Below, piece after piece: positions 7,204 to 15,350 of a DNA stretch of 45,828 bases. A program made the position numbers and the translations under genes. The DNA lies in assembly GCA_007132225.1 (NCBI GenBank), contig SLPB01000143.1:1-45828 (forward strand), read 5' to 3'. The notes beneath the pieces are model-generated. The model was not told where the DNA came from. It saw nothing but the letters and a program-made list of their open reading frames with translations, and did no database searches. Numbering within the stretch: position 1 is the stretch's first letter; every line of letters begins with the position of its first letter. Origin of the DNA: Bacteroidales bacterium (lineage in GTDB: Bacteria; Bacteroidota; Bacteroidia; Bacteroidales; PUMT01).

Positions 7204-8760
7204 GTGAGCAAAGAACTAGTTATCGATGTTGCTTCCTCGGAAATTGCCATTGCCTTACTGGATAATAAACAGCTTGTTGAACTGAACAAACAAAAAAGTG
7301 ACGTTCAGTTTACTGTTGGCAATATTTATCTGGGGAAAGTAAAAAAGATTATGCCTGGCCTTAATGCTGCCTTTGTAGATGTAGGATACGAAAAAGATGC
7401 TTTTCTCCATTATCTCGACCTTGGTCCGCAATTTCAAACCCTGAACAACTTTATAAGCCAGGCACAACAAAAAAAAGGTAAGAATCCGTTATTACAGAGA
7501 TTCAAATCTGAAAAGGATATCAACAAGAATGACAAAATAGGTAATATCCTGTCGAACGGGCAAAGCATCCTTGTCCAAATTGCAAAAGAACCTATTTCAA
7601 CAAAAGGCCCCAGGTTAAGTTCGGAAATCTCCATAGCCGGAAGAAATCTGGTTCTCATGCCCTTCTCAGACAAGGTATCGGTTTCGCAGAAAATTGATAC
7701 GGCAGAAGAAAGAAGCAGGTTAAAACGCCTTTTACAAAGTATTAAACCCAAAAATTACGGACTGATCGTAAGAACGGTTGCTGAGGGTAAACGGGTCGCC
7801 GAGCTGGATTCCGAACTCAAGACCCTGGTTAAAAAGTGGGAGTCAATTTACGATAAAATAAGAGGAGCAACTGCACCAAAGCTTGTTTTGCAGGAGCTTG
7901 ACCGCACATCTACCATCCTGCGTGATATACTTAATGTTTCCTTTAATAACATATATGTCAATGATGAGATTCTTGCCAGGGAAATTAAAGAATATATAAG
8001 TACCATAGCACCTGAAAAACAAAGAATTGTCAAGTACTATTCAGGAAGCACACCCATATTTGATCATTTTGGAGTTGAAAAACAGATCAAGGCACTTTTT
8101 GGAAAAACAGTATCATGCCGCAATGGGGCCTATCTGATAATAGAACATACCGAAGCCCTTCATGTAATTGATGTTAACAGCGGTAACAGATCAAAATCAG
8201 GTGATAATCAGGATGCTTATGCCCTGGCTGTCAATCTTATAGCAGCTCAGGAAATAGCCAGGCAGCTCCGGCTTCGTGATATGGGGGGAATAATCGTAGT
8301 AGATTTTATAGACATGCATTCACAGGAAAACAAGCAATTGCTGTTTGAAAAGATGAAAGAATGCATGGCGGAAGACCGGACTAAACATAATATCCTTCCT
8401 TTGAGTAAATTCGGGTTAATGCAGTTGACCCGCCAGAGAGTAAGGCCTGAGATGAACATACAAACCACAGAAAAGTGTCCGGCCTGCCACGGCACTGGGG
8501 AAATCAACCCCAGCATACTGCTTTTGGATGAAATAGAAGATCGTTTGCGTACAATAAAAGAAGAATTAAATCCTAAAATACTTACCTTAAAACTGCATCC
8601 ATTTATAGCTGCCTACCTGAAAAATGGTTTCATATCAACCCGGTTAAAATGGAGTCTCAAATACAAATGCCTGATTAAAATTGCACCTATGGTTTCTTAC
8701 CATTATATCGAGTACCACTTTTTCAACTCCCTTAATGAAGAAATAGGGCTGATCTTATAA
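7204..8760 (+). CDS. rng: Ribonuclease G/E family endoribonuclease
   Basis: The 518-residue enzyme cleaves single-stranded AU-rich RNA and matures rRNA and mRNA. An S1 RNA-binding domain spans about residues 36-130 (VGNIYLGKVKKIMPGLNAAF). The catalytic core shows the two metal-binding aspartates in HVIDVNSGN (Asp323) and IIVVDFIDM (Asp367). The zinc-link cysteines are in CPACHGTG (Cys425 and Cys428). Length matches RNase G rather than the longer RNase E, which has a C-terminal scaffold. The start is a GTG at 7204, giving the family's MSKELVIDV. Placement directly after an HU gene is typical for the phylum. Confidence 0.94.
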   Translation: MSKELVIDVASSEIAIALLDNKQLVELNKQKSDVQFTVGNIYLGKVKKIMPGLNAAFVDVGYEKDAFLHYLDLGPQFQTLNNFISQAQQKKGKNPLLQRFKSEKDINKNDKIGNILSNGQSILVQIAKEPISTKGPRLSSEISIAGRNLVLMPFSDKVSVSQKIDTAEERSRLKRLLQSIKPKNYGLIVRTVAEGKRVAELDSELKTLVKKWESIYDKIRGATAPKLVLQELDRTSTILRDILNVSFNNIYVNDEILAREIKEYISTIAPEKQRIVKYYSGSTPIFDHFGVEKQIKALFGKTVSCRNGAYLIIEHTEALHVIDVNSGNRSKSGDNQDAYALAVNLIAAQEIARQLRLRDMGGIIVVDFIDMHSQENKQLLFEKMKECMAEDRTKHNILPLSKFGLMQLTRQRVRPEMNIQTTEKCPACHGTGEINPSILLLDEIEDRLRTIKEELNPKILTLKLHPFIAAYLKNGFISTRLKWSLKYKCLIKIAPMVSYHYIEYHFFNSLNEEIGLIL

Positions 8761-8834
8761 TACGTATCAGTCAACTCATGTGTATTGTTATATATATTTA
8801 ACTTTATTTATAACCTTTTGTGCCGGTATTTTTA

Positions 8835-8842
8835 TAATTTTG
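8835..8842 (+). promoter_or_regulatory. Candidate -7 box upstream of dsbD
   Basis: TAATTTTG matches TAnnTTTG exactly. A TTTG at 8817-8820 lies 14 nt upstream, shorter than the usual 17-23 spacing, so the -33 element is uncertain. Confidence 0.35.
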
Positions 8843-8970
8843 TTTCCGGTACGAAATTTGCATGGTATTCAATCTGACTTTTATCTCTGGCTAAAGAATT
8901 TTGTGTGATCCGGATAAACAGGAGACATAGATTAAATCATCCATATGTGTCATTCGCTTTTTTTAAATTT

Positions 8971-11028
8971 ATGTTCAGAAAAACAATTTTATTATTAATT
9001 CTTGGAGGCTTGCTGATTCATTCCCTGCCGGGAAATTCGCAGGTACTTGAACCTGTTGAGTGGGAATTTGAAAAAGAATGGCTTGCAGAGGATGAGCTAT
9101 TGCTTACCGCAAAAGCATCAATAGAACATAACTGGTACCTTTACGGGCTTGAAATACCTGAGGGAGGTCCGGTCCCCACATCTTTCAATATAAACGATTC
9201 TGAACATTTCGAGCTAATAGGAGATGTCTGGGAGGTGACTGAACCGGAGCTAAAGCATGACCCCTTCTTTGATATGGATTTGCCTTTGTTCAGTATTGAG
9301 GCGTGGTTCAATCAAAAGGTCAGGATTCTCTCCGACAAGGAATTCAAAATAACCGGCTTTATCGAATATATGAGTTGTGATGATGAACGGTGCCTTCCAC
9401 CCCAGGAAAGACCATTTGAATATGTTATAAATCCTGGTTCACCTGCTTCGGCTAGTAAAGATGGAGCAGAAAACGAGAATGCCCCTTTACCCGGGGGGAC
9501 CTCATCCGGTATATCAGTTCCTGCCGGCACAAGAACTATTGACACGTCTGAATTTCCCATAGAAAGCCCGGACTATGAAAAATCTCTATGGTTATTCTTC
9601 TTTATTGCTTTTGCAGGTGGCCTGGCAGGGCTTCTTACTCCCTGCGTTTTCCCAATGATCCCAATGACCGTATCTTTCTTCATTCAAAAACAGTCGGGTC
9701 GGGTTAACTCTATCATAAATGCACTCATATTCGGGATCTCAGTAATTGCAATATATACAAGTCTTGGCCTGCTGGTGTCACTTACCAGTGTTGGTGCCGG
9801 ATTTGCCAATCAGCTTACTTCACACTGGCTGCCCAACATAATCTTCTTCCTGCTGTTTGTTGCTTTTGCCGCATCATTTTTTGGCATGTTTGAGATTACC
9901 CTGCCCAGCAGCCTGGCCACAAAGGCCGACAGTAAAGCAGAAAGCGGCGGATACCTCGGATCCTTCTTTATGGCCCTGACCCTGGTCATAGTTTCCCTTT
10001 CGTGTGTGGGGCCGATCGTGGGGGCACTGCTTGTGGAGGCTGCCTCCGGTGGTTCAGGATCACAGCCTGTAATTGGGATGCTCGGTTTCTCACTTGCCTT
10101 TGCCATACCATTCACACTTCTTGCCATATTTCCCTCATGGCTGAATAAACTGCCAAAATCAGGAGGCTGGCTAAATACAGTAAAGGTAGTGCTTGGATTT
10201 ATAGTACTGGCATTCAGTCTTCAGTTCCTTATGGTAGTTGACCAGAGCTATCACTGGGGAATACTTACCAGAGATGTATTTATTGCAATATGGATAGTCC
10301 TGTTCTCTCTGCTTGGCATGTACCTGCTGGGGAAAATTAAATTTGCACACGACAGCGACCTTCCACATATCGGAGTTCCAAGATTATTTCTTGCAATTGC
10401 GGTATTTTCTTTCGTTTTATATCTGATTCCGGGGATGTTCGGGGCTCCCCTGAAAGCCATTTCATCAATGCTTCCCGCCAGGCACACGCACACATTTAAC
10501 ATAGCAGCCATGCTGCGTGACGCAGAAATACAGGGAGAAAACAGACATGCCCAGCTCTGTGAAGAGCCCAAATATTCGGATTTTCTACACATGCCGCATG
10601 GATTGCAGGGCTATTTTGACCTAAAGCAGGGTCTGGAGTGTTCCCGGGAACAAAATAAACCCCTGCTTTTGAGTTTTTCAGGACACGGATGTTCCAACTG
10701 CAAAGAGATGGAGGCACGGGTATGGTCAGACCCCCGTGTATTACGTCGCCTCAGGGAGGACTACATTATAATAACCCTTTATGTCGATGACCGTACCAGG
10801 CTTTCCGAAGATGAGTGGGTCACCTCTGAATATGACGGCAGGGTTAAAAATACCATTGGCAGAAAAAACCTGGATTACCAGATATCAAATTTTAACACTA
10901 ACTCCCAGCCCTATTATGTCCTAAAGGATGGTGAGGGAAATCTTCTGAGTCAGCCTCGCGGATACAACCTGAACATTGAATCCTTTATCGATTTTCTGGA
11001 TAGCGGACTGGAAAACTACGGCAGGTAG
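8971..11028 (+). CDS. dsbD: Thiol:disulfide interchange protein DsbD
   Basis: This 685-residue membrane protein carries electrons from cytoplasmic thioredoxin to periplasmic disulfide reductases and cytochrome c maturation factors. The ATG at 8971 gives a clean signal peptide (MFRKTILLLILGG to about residue 24); an in-frame GTG at 8905 would only add a polar extension. Domains in order: N-terminal alpha domain with Cys136 and Cys141 (SCDDERC); a membrane domain of about eight segments with Cys225 in LTPCVFPM and Cys345 in LSCVGP; and a C-terminal thioredoxin domain with Cys574 and Cys577 (GCSNC). All six redox cysteines are present. It is flanked by rng and the convergent lnt, with no strong terminator seen in the 136-nt gap. 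Confidence 0.93.
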   Translation: MFRKTILLLILGGLLIHSLPGNSQVLEPVEWEFEKEWLAEDELLLTAKASIEHNWYLYGLEIPEGGPVPTSFNINDSEHFELIGDVWEVTEPELKHDPFFDMDLPLFSIEAWFNQKVRILSDKEFKITGFIEYMSCDDERCLPPQERPFEYVINPGSPASASKDGAENENAPLPGGTSSGISVPAGTRTIDTSEFPIESPDYEKSLWLFFFIAFAGGLAGLLTPCVFPMIPMTVSFFIQKQSGRVNSIINALIFGISVIAIYTSLGLLVSLTSVGAGFANQLTSHWLPNIIFFLLFVAFAASFFGMFEITLPSSLATKADSKAESGGYLGSFFMALTLVIVSLSCVGPIVGALLVEAASGGSGSQPVIGMLGFSLAFAIPFTLLAIFPSWLNKLPKSGGWLNTVKVVLGFIVLAFSLQFLMVVDQSYHWGILTRDVFIAIWIVLFSLLGMYLLGKIKFAHDSDLPHIGVPRLFLAIAVFSFVLYLIPGMFGAPLKAISSMLPARHTHTFNIAAMLRDAEIQGENRHAQLCEEPKYSDFLHMPHGLQGYFDLKQGLECSREQNKPLLLSFSGHGCSNCKEMEARVWSDPRVLRRLREDYIIITLYVDDRTRLSEDEWVTSEYDGRVKNTIGRKNLDYQISNFNTNSQPYYVLKDGEGNLLSQPRGYNLNIESFIDFLDSGLENYGR

Positions 11029-11164
11029 CGAATATTTTCTCATCACAAATAAGAAGCTGCCCGTGTAATTCTTCCAGGCACCGTGGCTGTACCCAACCTG
11101 TCAATATACATACAGGCCGTCAGAAATGGATTTTATTATTCCGAAGCCTTTCGCAGGGAGTATT

Positions 11165-12775
11165 TCATTTATTCTCAACCAACCCAGGAATGACCCGAAC
11201 AAGCAGATTGAGGATCATGAGCAACGAAAAGAACAGAGCTGTCCGTCCCGGGTAATCTCCATACTTCGTGAAAAATGTTATCCGGTCATTCCTGGTTACA
11301 TTTACGGACAAAGCGCCCCCTTCCCACCAGTCAACCTGATCAACTATTTTGCCGGTTTGTGAAATATAAGCAGACACTCCGGTGTTTGCAGACCTCACGA
11401 CACTTCTGCGCGTCTCTATTGCCCTGATCCGGGAAGCTCTTAAATGCTGACGGTATGCGCCGGTATTCCTGAACCAGCCATCGTTACTGATAACAATCAG
11501 AATTTCAGCACCTTTTTTGACCATGCCGGATGCATATTCTCCATAAACAGATTCAAAACAAATAAGTGTCCCCAATACAAGGCTGTCAGCAGCAGGCGAC
11601 CTGAAAACTCCGGGGCCGTATCCCCGTTTGAGGCTTCCGGAAATTCCGCCAAGGTCGATCGAAAGCCGCTTCATAAACCCGAATATTCTTTGAAAAGGGA
11701 TTTGCTCAACTCCGTTTGCCAGGTAGTGTTTATGGTAAGCCTGCAATTCAGCATCTTCATAATAGAAAAGGGCAGAGTTATAAATGTCAAAAAAATCACC
11801 CTCATTATTAACCCGGGTAGTAAAGGTTCTCCTTTCAGGGGAAACCTTACTAAACCCGGTCGCACCAAGGATCATGCCGGTACCGGGGTATTTACCGAGA
11901 AACTGATAAACCTGCATTGAAAATTTATCGGCGGGGTTTGTAATCCAGACACTGTCGACCGAGGTTTCGGGACTTACAATGTAACTTGTTTGGAAATCAA
12001 TATTATTCTCAGCCAGGGTAAGAAGATTACTGAGCCTTTCATAGTTCGTGACAGTTGAATATTTCTCATCATAAGGATCCAGTCCGGGTTGCAGGATAAG
12101 AAATCCTGTTTCCGCACCCCTCTCTTTATACGAGTTATATATATAAATTGAAACAGCAGGTGGCAAAATAATCAGTAAAGCCAACATGCAGGTCAACAGA
12201 TACCTGGCATATATCCTGCTGTTAAATGAAAAAAGTCTGATCACAGAGAAAAGCATTACATTGACAAGCAATACCCAAAGCGAACCACCGGTTGTTCCGG
12301 TAAACTCATACCACTGAATGAGCTTTATATTTCCTGCAAGTCCGTTTCCAAGGCTAAGCCACGGCCAGGAAAGATCACCCTTGTAATGGAGAAACTCAAA
12401 CCCGGTCCACAATATTACAAATATAAAGGCTCCTCCGCCGGTTCGCCTTTTTATAAGGGAATAGAGCAAAAAAACAATGGTCATAAACACCGAATTCAAA
12501 ACTAAAACGCTGGTGCCTCCCAAAAGATGTATTCTGATCATCCACCAGCACGCTACAAGGTTCCAGCAAAAGAAAAACAGGAAAGAATAAGGTAAAAGTG
12601 ATAAAACCGGTTCCTTCCGGCTTTGAATATCGTCTTCCACAATTAAAAGGGGAACGAACCCGGTAAGTAAAAAGATAAAAGGGGCACCCCACCAGGAAAG
12701 GGAAACAGCTATTCCACCAGATATGACAAATAACCATCGGGTCCGGTCGCTCAAATTTCTGAATATATTATTCAT
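11165..12775 (-). CDS. lnt: Apolipoprotein N-acyltransferase
   Basis: The 536-residue inner membrane enzyme adds the third acyl chain to the N-terminal Cys of lipoproteins. An N-terminal half with about six to seven membrane segments (residues 12-215) is followed by a nitrilase-fold periplasmic domain (about 222-505). This carries the catalytic Glu in SPETS (Glu270), Lys in YHKHYL (Lys349) and Cys in LICFES (Cys406). A last hydrophobic segment (about 510-530) ends the protein. All three catalytic residues align with the known enzyme. It follows the EamA gene by 23 nt and is probably cotranscribed with it. Several lipoproteins in this window (GldD, the Gfo/Idh protein, the PrcB-like protein) are possible substrates. 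Confidence 0.92.
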   Translation of the reverse strand: MNNIFRNLSDRTRWLFVISGGIAVSLSWWGAPFIFLLTGFVPLLIVEDDIQSRKEPVLSLLPYSFLFFFCWNLVACWWMIRIHLLGGTSVLVLNSVFMTIVFLLYSLIKRRTGGGAFIFVILWTGFEFLHYKGDLSWPWLSLGNGLAGNIKLIQWYEFTGTTGGSLWVLLVNVMLFSVIRLFSFNSRIYARYLLTCMLALLIILPPAVSIYIYNSYKERGAETGFLILQPGLDPYDEKYSTVTNYERLSNLLTLAENNIDFQTSYIVSPETSVDSVWITNPADKFSMQVYQFLGKYPGTGMILGATGFSKVSPERRTFTTRVNNEGDFFDIYNSALFYYEDAELQAYHKHYLANGVEQIPFQRIFGFMKRLSIDLGGISGSLKRGYGPGVFRSPAADSLVLGTLICFESVYGEYASGMVKKGAEILIVISNDGWFRNTGAYRQHLRASRIRAIETRRSVVRSANTGVSAYISQTGKIVDQVDWWEGGALSVNVTRNDRITFFTKYGDYPGRTALFFSLLMILNLLVRVIPGLVENK

Positions 12776-12798
12776 TGGGGCAAGATCGTGTACTCACT

Positions 12799-13719
12799 TC
12801 ACTCTTTTGCCCGGGTAAAAAAAAGGAACCCGGAACCTGTTGTTCTGTTTACAAGATATACTCCAATCAGGATGATTAAAGCCCAGAAACCCTGTATGAC
12901 AAGAAATTTCTCCCCATCCATCAATCCCCAGAAAACAGCAAAAACAGGAATTATGTATGTAACTGATGCAGCAAAAAGTGTGGTGGTATATTTAATAAGT
13001 ATGTTTATTAAAATCATCGCAATAAAACTGGAAAAAAAGGATAACCCCACAACAGCCAGAAGGCTTGAAGTGATATCCACTGAACCGGCGGCCATGGAAT
13101 AATCACTGAATGCAAGGTAAGCTCCGGCAAGTGGTCCGATAAATAAAAAGCCAAGAGATGCAATAGCCACACCATCGAGATCTTTAAGTCTGAATTTTAT
13201 CTCGTTGACATTTACTCCATAACATACAGTTGCGATAACAGCAAAGATTGCATACCAGTTATTATGTGCCTCGAGCTCAAGGCCTTCCATGCTCATTATC
13301 AATCCAACAGCGCCGGTCATTCCAAGGATCAGGCCGGCTATACTGAGCAATCTGACTCTATTTGCGTAAAGCATTATTCCTATCACCAGAGTGAAAATTG
13401 GTGTGAGTGAATTCAATATTCCTGCAACCGAACTGCTTATCTCTGTCTGCGCCGTGGCAAAAAGAAATGCCGGAAAGGCATTTCCAATAAATCCGACTAC
13501 AAGAAGCGACTTCAGATTGGACCGCTTAATTTTTTGAATATGCTTAATTATAAGGGGAATAAAAAAAACAAAGGAGAAAAATATCCTCATTCCACCAACC
13601 TGCAGACCGGTAAAAGACTGCAGGCCAATTTTCATAAGAATAAAGGATGCTCCCCAGATAAAAGCAAGAAAAATTAGCAGACCCCATTGCCACGATCTTT
13701 TTGCCAGATCAATCTTCAT
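12799..13719 (-). CDS. EamA-family (DMT superfamily) transporter
   Basis: This 306-residue inner membrane protein has about ten hydrophobic segments arranged as two EamA repeats (about residues 13-145 and 160-295). The first opens with LLIFLAFIWGASFILMKIG, typical of drug/metabolite transporters, and each repeat ends with the conserved Pro- and Gly-rich helix (SLTPIFTLVIGI and YIIPVFAVFWGL). Substrates of such proteins range from amino acids to nucleotides and cannot be told from sequence. It lies just upstream of lnt on the same strand with a candidate promoter 21 nt before its start. Confidence 0.88.
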   Translation of the reverse strand: MKIDLAKRSWQWGLLIFLAFIWGASFILMKIGLQSFTGLQVGGMRIFFSFVFFIPLIIKHIQKIKRSNLKSLLVVGFIGNAFPAFLFATAQTEISSSVAGILNSLTPIFTLVIGIMLYANRVRLLSIAGLILGMTGAVGLIMSMEGLELEAHNNWYAIFAVIATVCYGVNVNEIKFRLKDLDGVAIASLGFLFIGPLAGAYLAFSDYSMAAGSVDITSSLLAVVGLSFFSSFIAMILINILIKYTTTLFAASVTYIIPVFAVFWGLMDGEKFLVIQGFWALIILIGVYLVNRTTGSGFLFFTRAKE

Positions 13720-13739
13720 ATCATTAAAAATAAGACCTG

Positions 13740-13747
13740 CAAAGGTA
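13740..13747 (-). promoter_or_regulatory. Candidate -7 box for the EamA-lnt unit
   Basis: On the minus strand this reads TACCTTTG, an exact match to TAnnTTTG, 20 nt upstream of the EamA start at 13719. No clear -33 TTTG is seen. Confidence 0.35.
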
Positions 13748-13921
13748 ATAATTTTTCGGGCATTGAATCACTCCAGGCCCGGCCCGCGTACAAGGGTAAA
13801 ACCAGGATCCTGAAAAGCCTTATTACTCCTTAATAACTTATTGACAAGCAGCTTATTGAAAATGATATTATAAATCGTCCTTAAGAGGTGCGATTTAATC
13901 TAATTATTTTCTTGTAAAACT

Positions 13922-15262
13922 TTATGACGGAGCAGTTCCTGGAGTGGGAGCTACCGGAGGTATATCAACAGGGCCCATTCTATATTCGTCAGGTCCCAGA
14001 TCCATACTTGACTCCATCATTTCCCCCCATGTCACTTCCCTGCCGGTATAGGCAGATTGCCGTCCCATCATGGCAGTTATAACCGCTTCTGAAACATTCT
14101 GGGTTTCATTTAGATATTCTCCGGTTCGGATCGCATTAACAAGGTTTATGTGCGTCTGGTCATAGGGACTGACAGCAACCCTGTTAGTGGGTTCACCGTT
14201 TTCTCCAAGGGGGTACTGGTATTCCCAGATAAGATTCCCGTCATAATCCCAGATTTTGTTCTGGGCGTTGGTATAGCCCTTTGTTCCAAAAATAATCTCG
14301 GAAACATTATTGGTGCAGCCATCAATCTGTCTGCACATGGAATGCATATGACGGTTATCATCGAAAACAAAGTCAACACTAAAAAAGTCATATTGATCAC
14401 CGGTTGGCCTTCTGTGCCTGCCGCCGAATCCAACTGCACTAACCGGGTGCTTTTCAAAGAACCAGTTGACGACATCAATATTATGTACATGCTGTTCCAC
14501 TATATGATCACCGGATAACCACTGCCAGTTAACCCAGTCCCGTAACATATATTCCATGTCTGTCCAGCCCGGTTGCCGGTTTACATGCCATAGCTTGGAC
14601 TGGTTCCAGTAGCAATTGGCAGATACAAGATCTCCAATTTCGCCGTTTTTGACCATTTCAAAAGTTTTCACATAATCTCTCTGATGCCGCCTTTGTGTTC
14701 CCACTGCAACATTCAGTCCGGCTGCTTCTGCCATTTTACCTGCTGCCATAACAGACCGAATTCCCACCGGATCAACTCCAACAGGCTTTTCAGCAAAAAT
14801 GTGCTTGCGTGATTGTACAGCATACTCAAAACTAACAGGCCGGAAATGAGGTGGTTCACATAAAATAACAATATCTATATCTGTGTCGATTACCTTTTTA
14901 TAGGCATCAAAGCCTACAAAGCAATTTTCATCAGCAACTTCCACACCTTGTTTTTCACGGAGTTCATTTCTGCACCGGTCCAACCGGTGTTGAAAAACAT
15001 CACCGAGTGCTGTTATCTCAAGGTTAGGTCCTGCATTAATAAAATTTATTGCAGCACCGGTACCCCTGCCTCCACAGCCAACCACGCCGGCCTTCAGTAA
15101 AGGTCCGTCAGGTGCCTGAACCGGAAAAACGGGAGCCGTATATTCAGGTCTTCTGTTGCAGGATGAAACAACCGCACCCAGTCCAAGTGCACCCAGTGCA
15201 CCAATGGCAGCGGCATCGCCGATAAATTTGCGCCGGCTTGAAGTATTTGTTTTTTTATCCAT
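13922..15262 (-). CDS. Tat-exported lipoprotein oxidoreductase, Gfo/Idh/MocA family
   Basis: The 446-residue protein is an NAD(P)-dependent sugar or cyclitol oxidoreductase by fold. The N-terminus carries a twin-arginine motif SRRKFIG (residues 9-15), a hydrophobic stretch and a lipobox VSSC (Cys35). It is thus probably exported folded by Tat and lipid-anchored. The Rossmann domain follows with AGVVGCGGRGTG (about 58-69) and the family's EKP motif (AEKPVGVDP, about 158-166). The C-terminal alpha/beta domain includes QHVHNIDVVNWFF. Tat export fits a protein that binds its cofactor before crossing the membrane. The substrate is unknown. It lies 88 nt downstream of the cytochrome-SUMF1 fusion gene on the same strand and may share its transcript. 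Confidence 0.88.
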   Translation of the reverse strand: MDKKTNTSSRRKFIGDAAAIGALGALGLGAVVSSCNRRPEYTAPVFPVQAPDGPLLKAGVVGCGGRGTGAAINFINAGPNLEITALGDVFQHRLDRCRNELREKQGVEVADENCFVGFDAYKKVIDTDIDIVILCEPPHFRPVSFEYAVQSRKHIFAEKPVGVDPVGIRSVMAAGKMAEAAGLNVAVGTQRRHQRDYVKTFEMVKNGEIGDLVSANCYWNQSKLWHVNRQPGWTDMEYMLRDWVNWQWLSGDHIVEQHVHNIDVVNWFFEKHPVSAVGFGGRHRRPTGDQYDFFSVDFVFDDNRHMHSMCRQIDGCTNNVSEIIFGTKGYTNAQNKIWDYDGNLIWEYQYPLGENGEPTNRVAVSPYDQTHINLVNAIRTGEYLNETQNVSEAVITAMMGRQSAYTGREVTWGEMMESSMDLGPDEYRMGPVDIPPVAPTPGTAPS

Positions 15263-15350
15263 AATGGATCATAATTATATTAATATAATGGTTAAGTTAG
15301 ATAATTGAAATCCCGATTATATGTAAGTAGTCACAAAAAAAATTACAGAC

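Noticed and set aside
11097-11116. CCTGT/ACAGG stem between dsbD and lnt as a shared terminator
   Set aside because: It has only 5 bp around a 10-nt loop and no T tract.
13872-13895. Imperfect AAATCG...CGATTT hairpin downstream of the Gfo/Idh gene
   Set aside because: The stem is short and bulged and has no T tract, so it is too weak to call a terminator.
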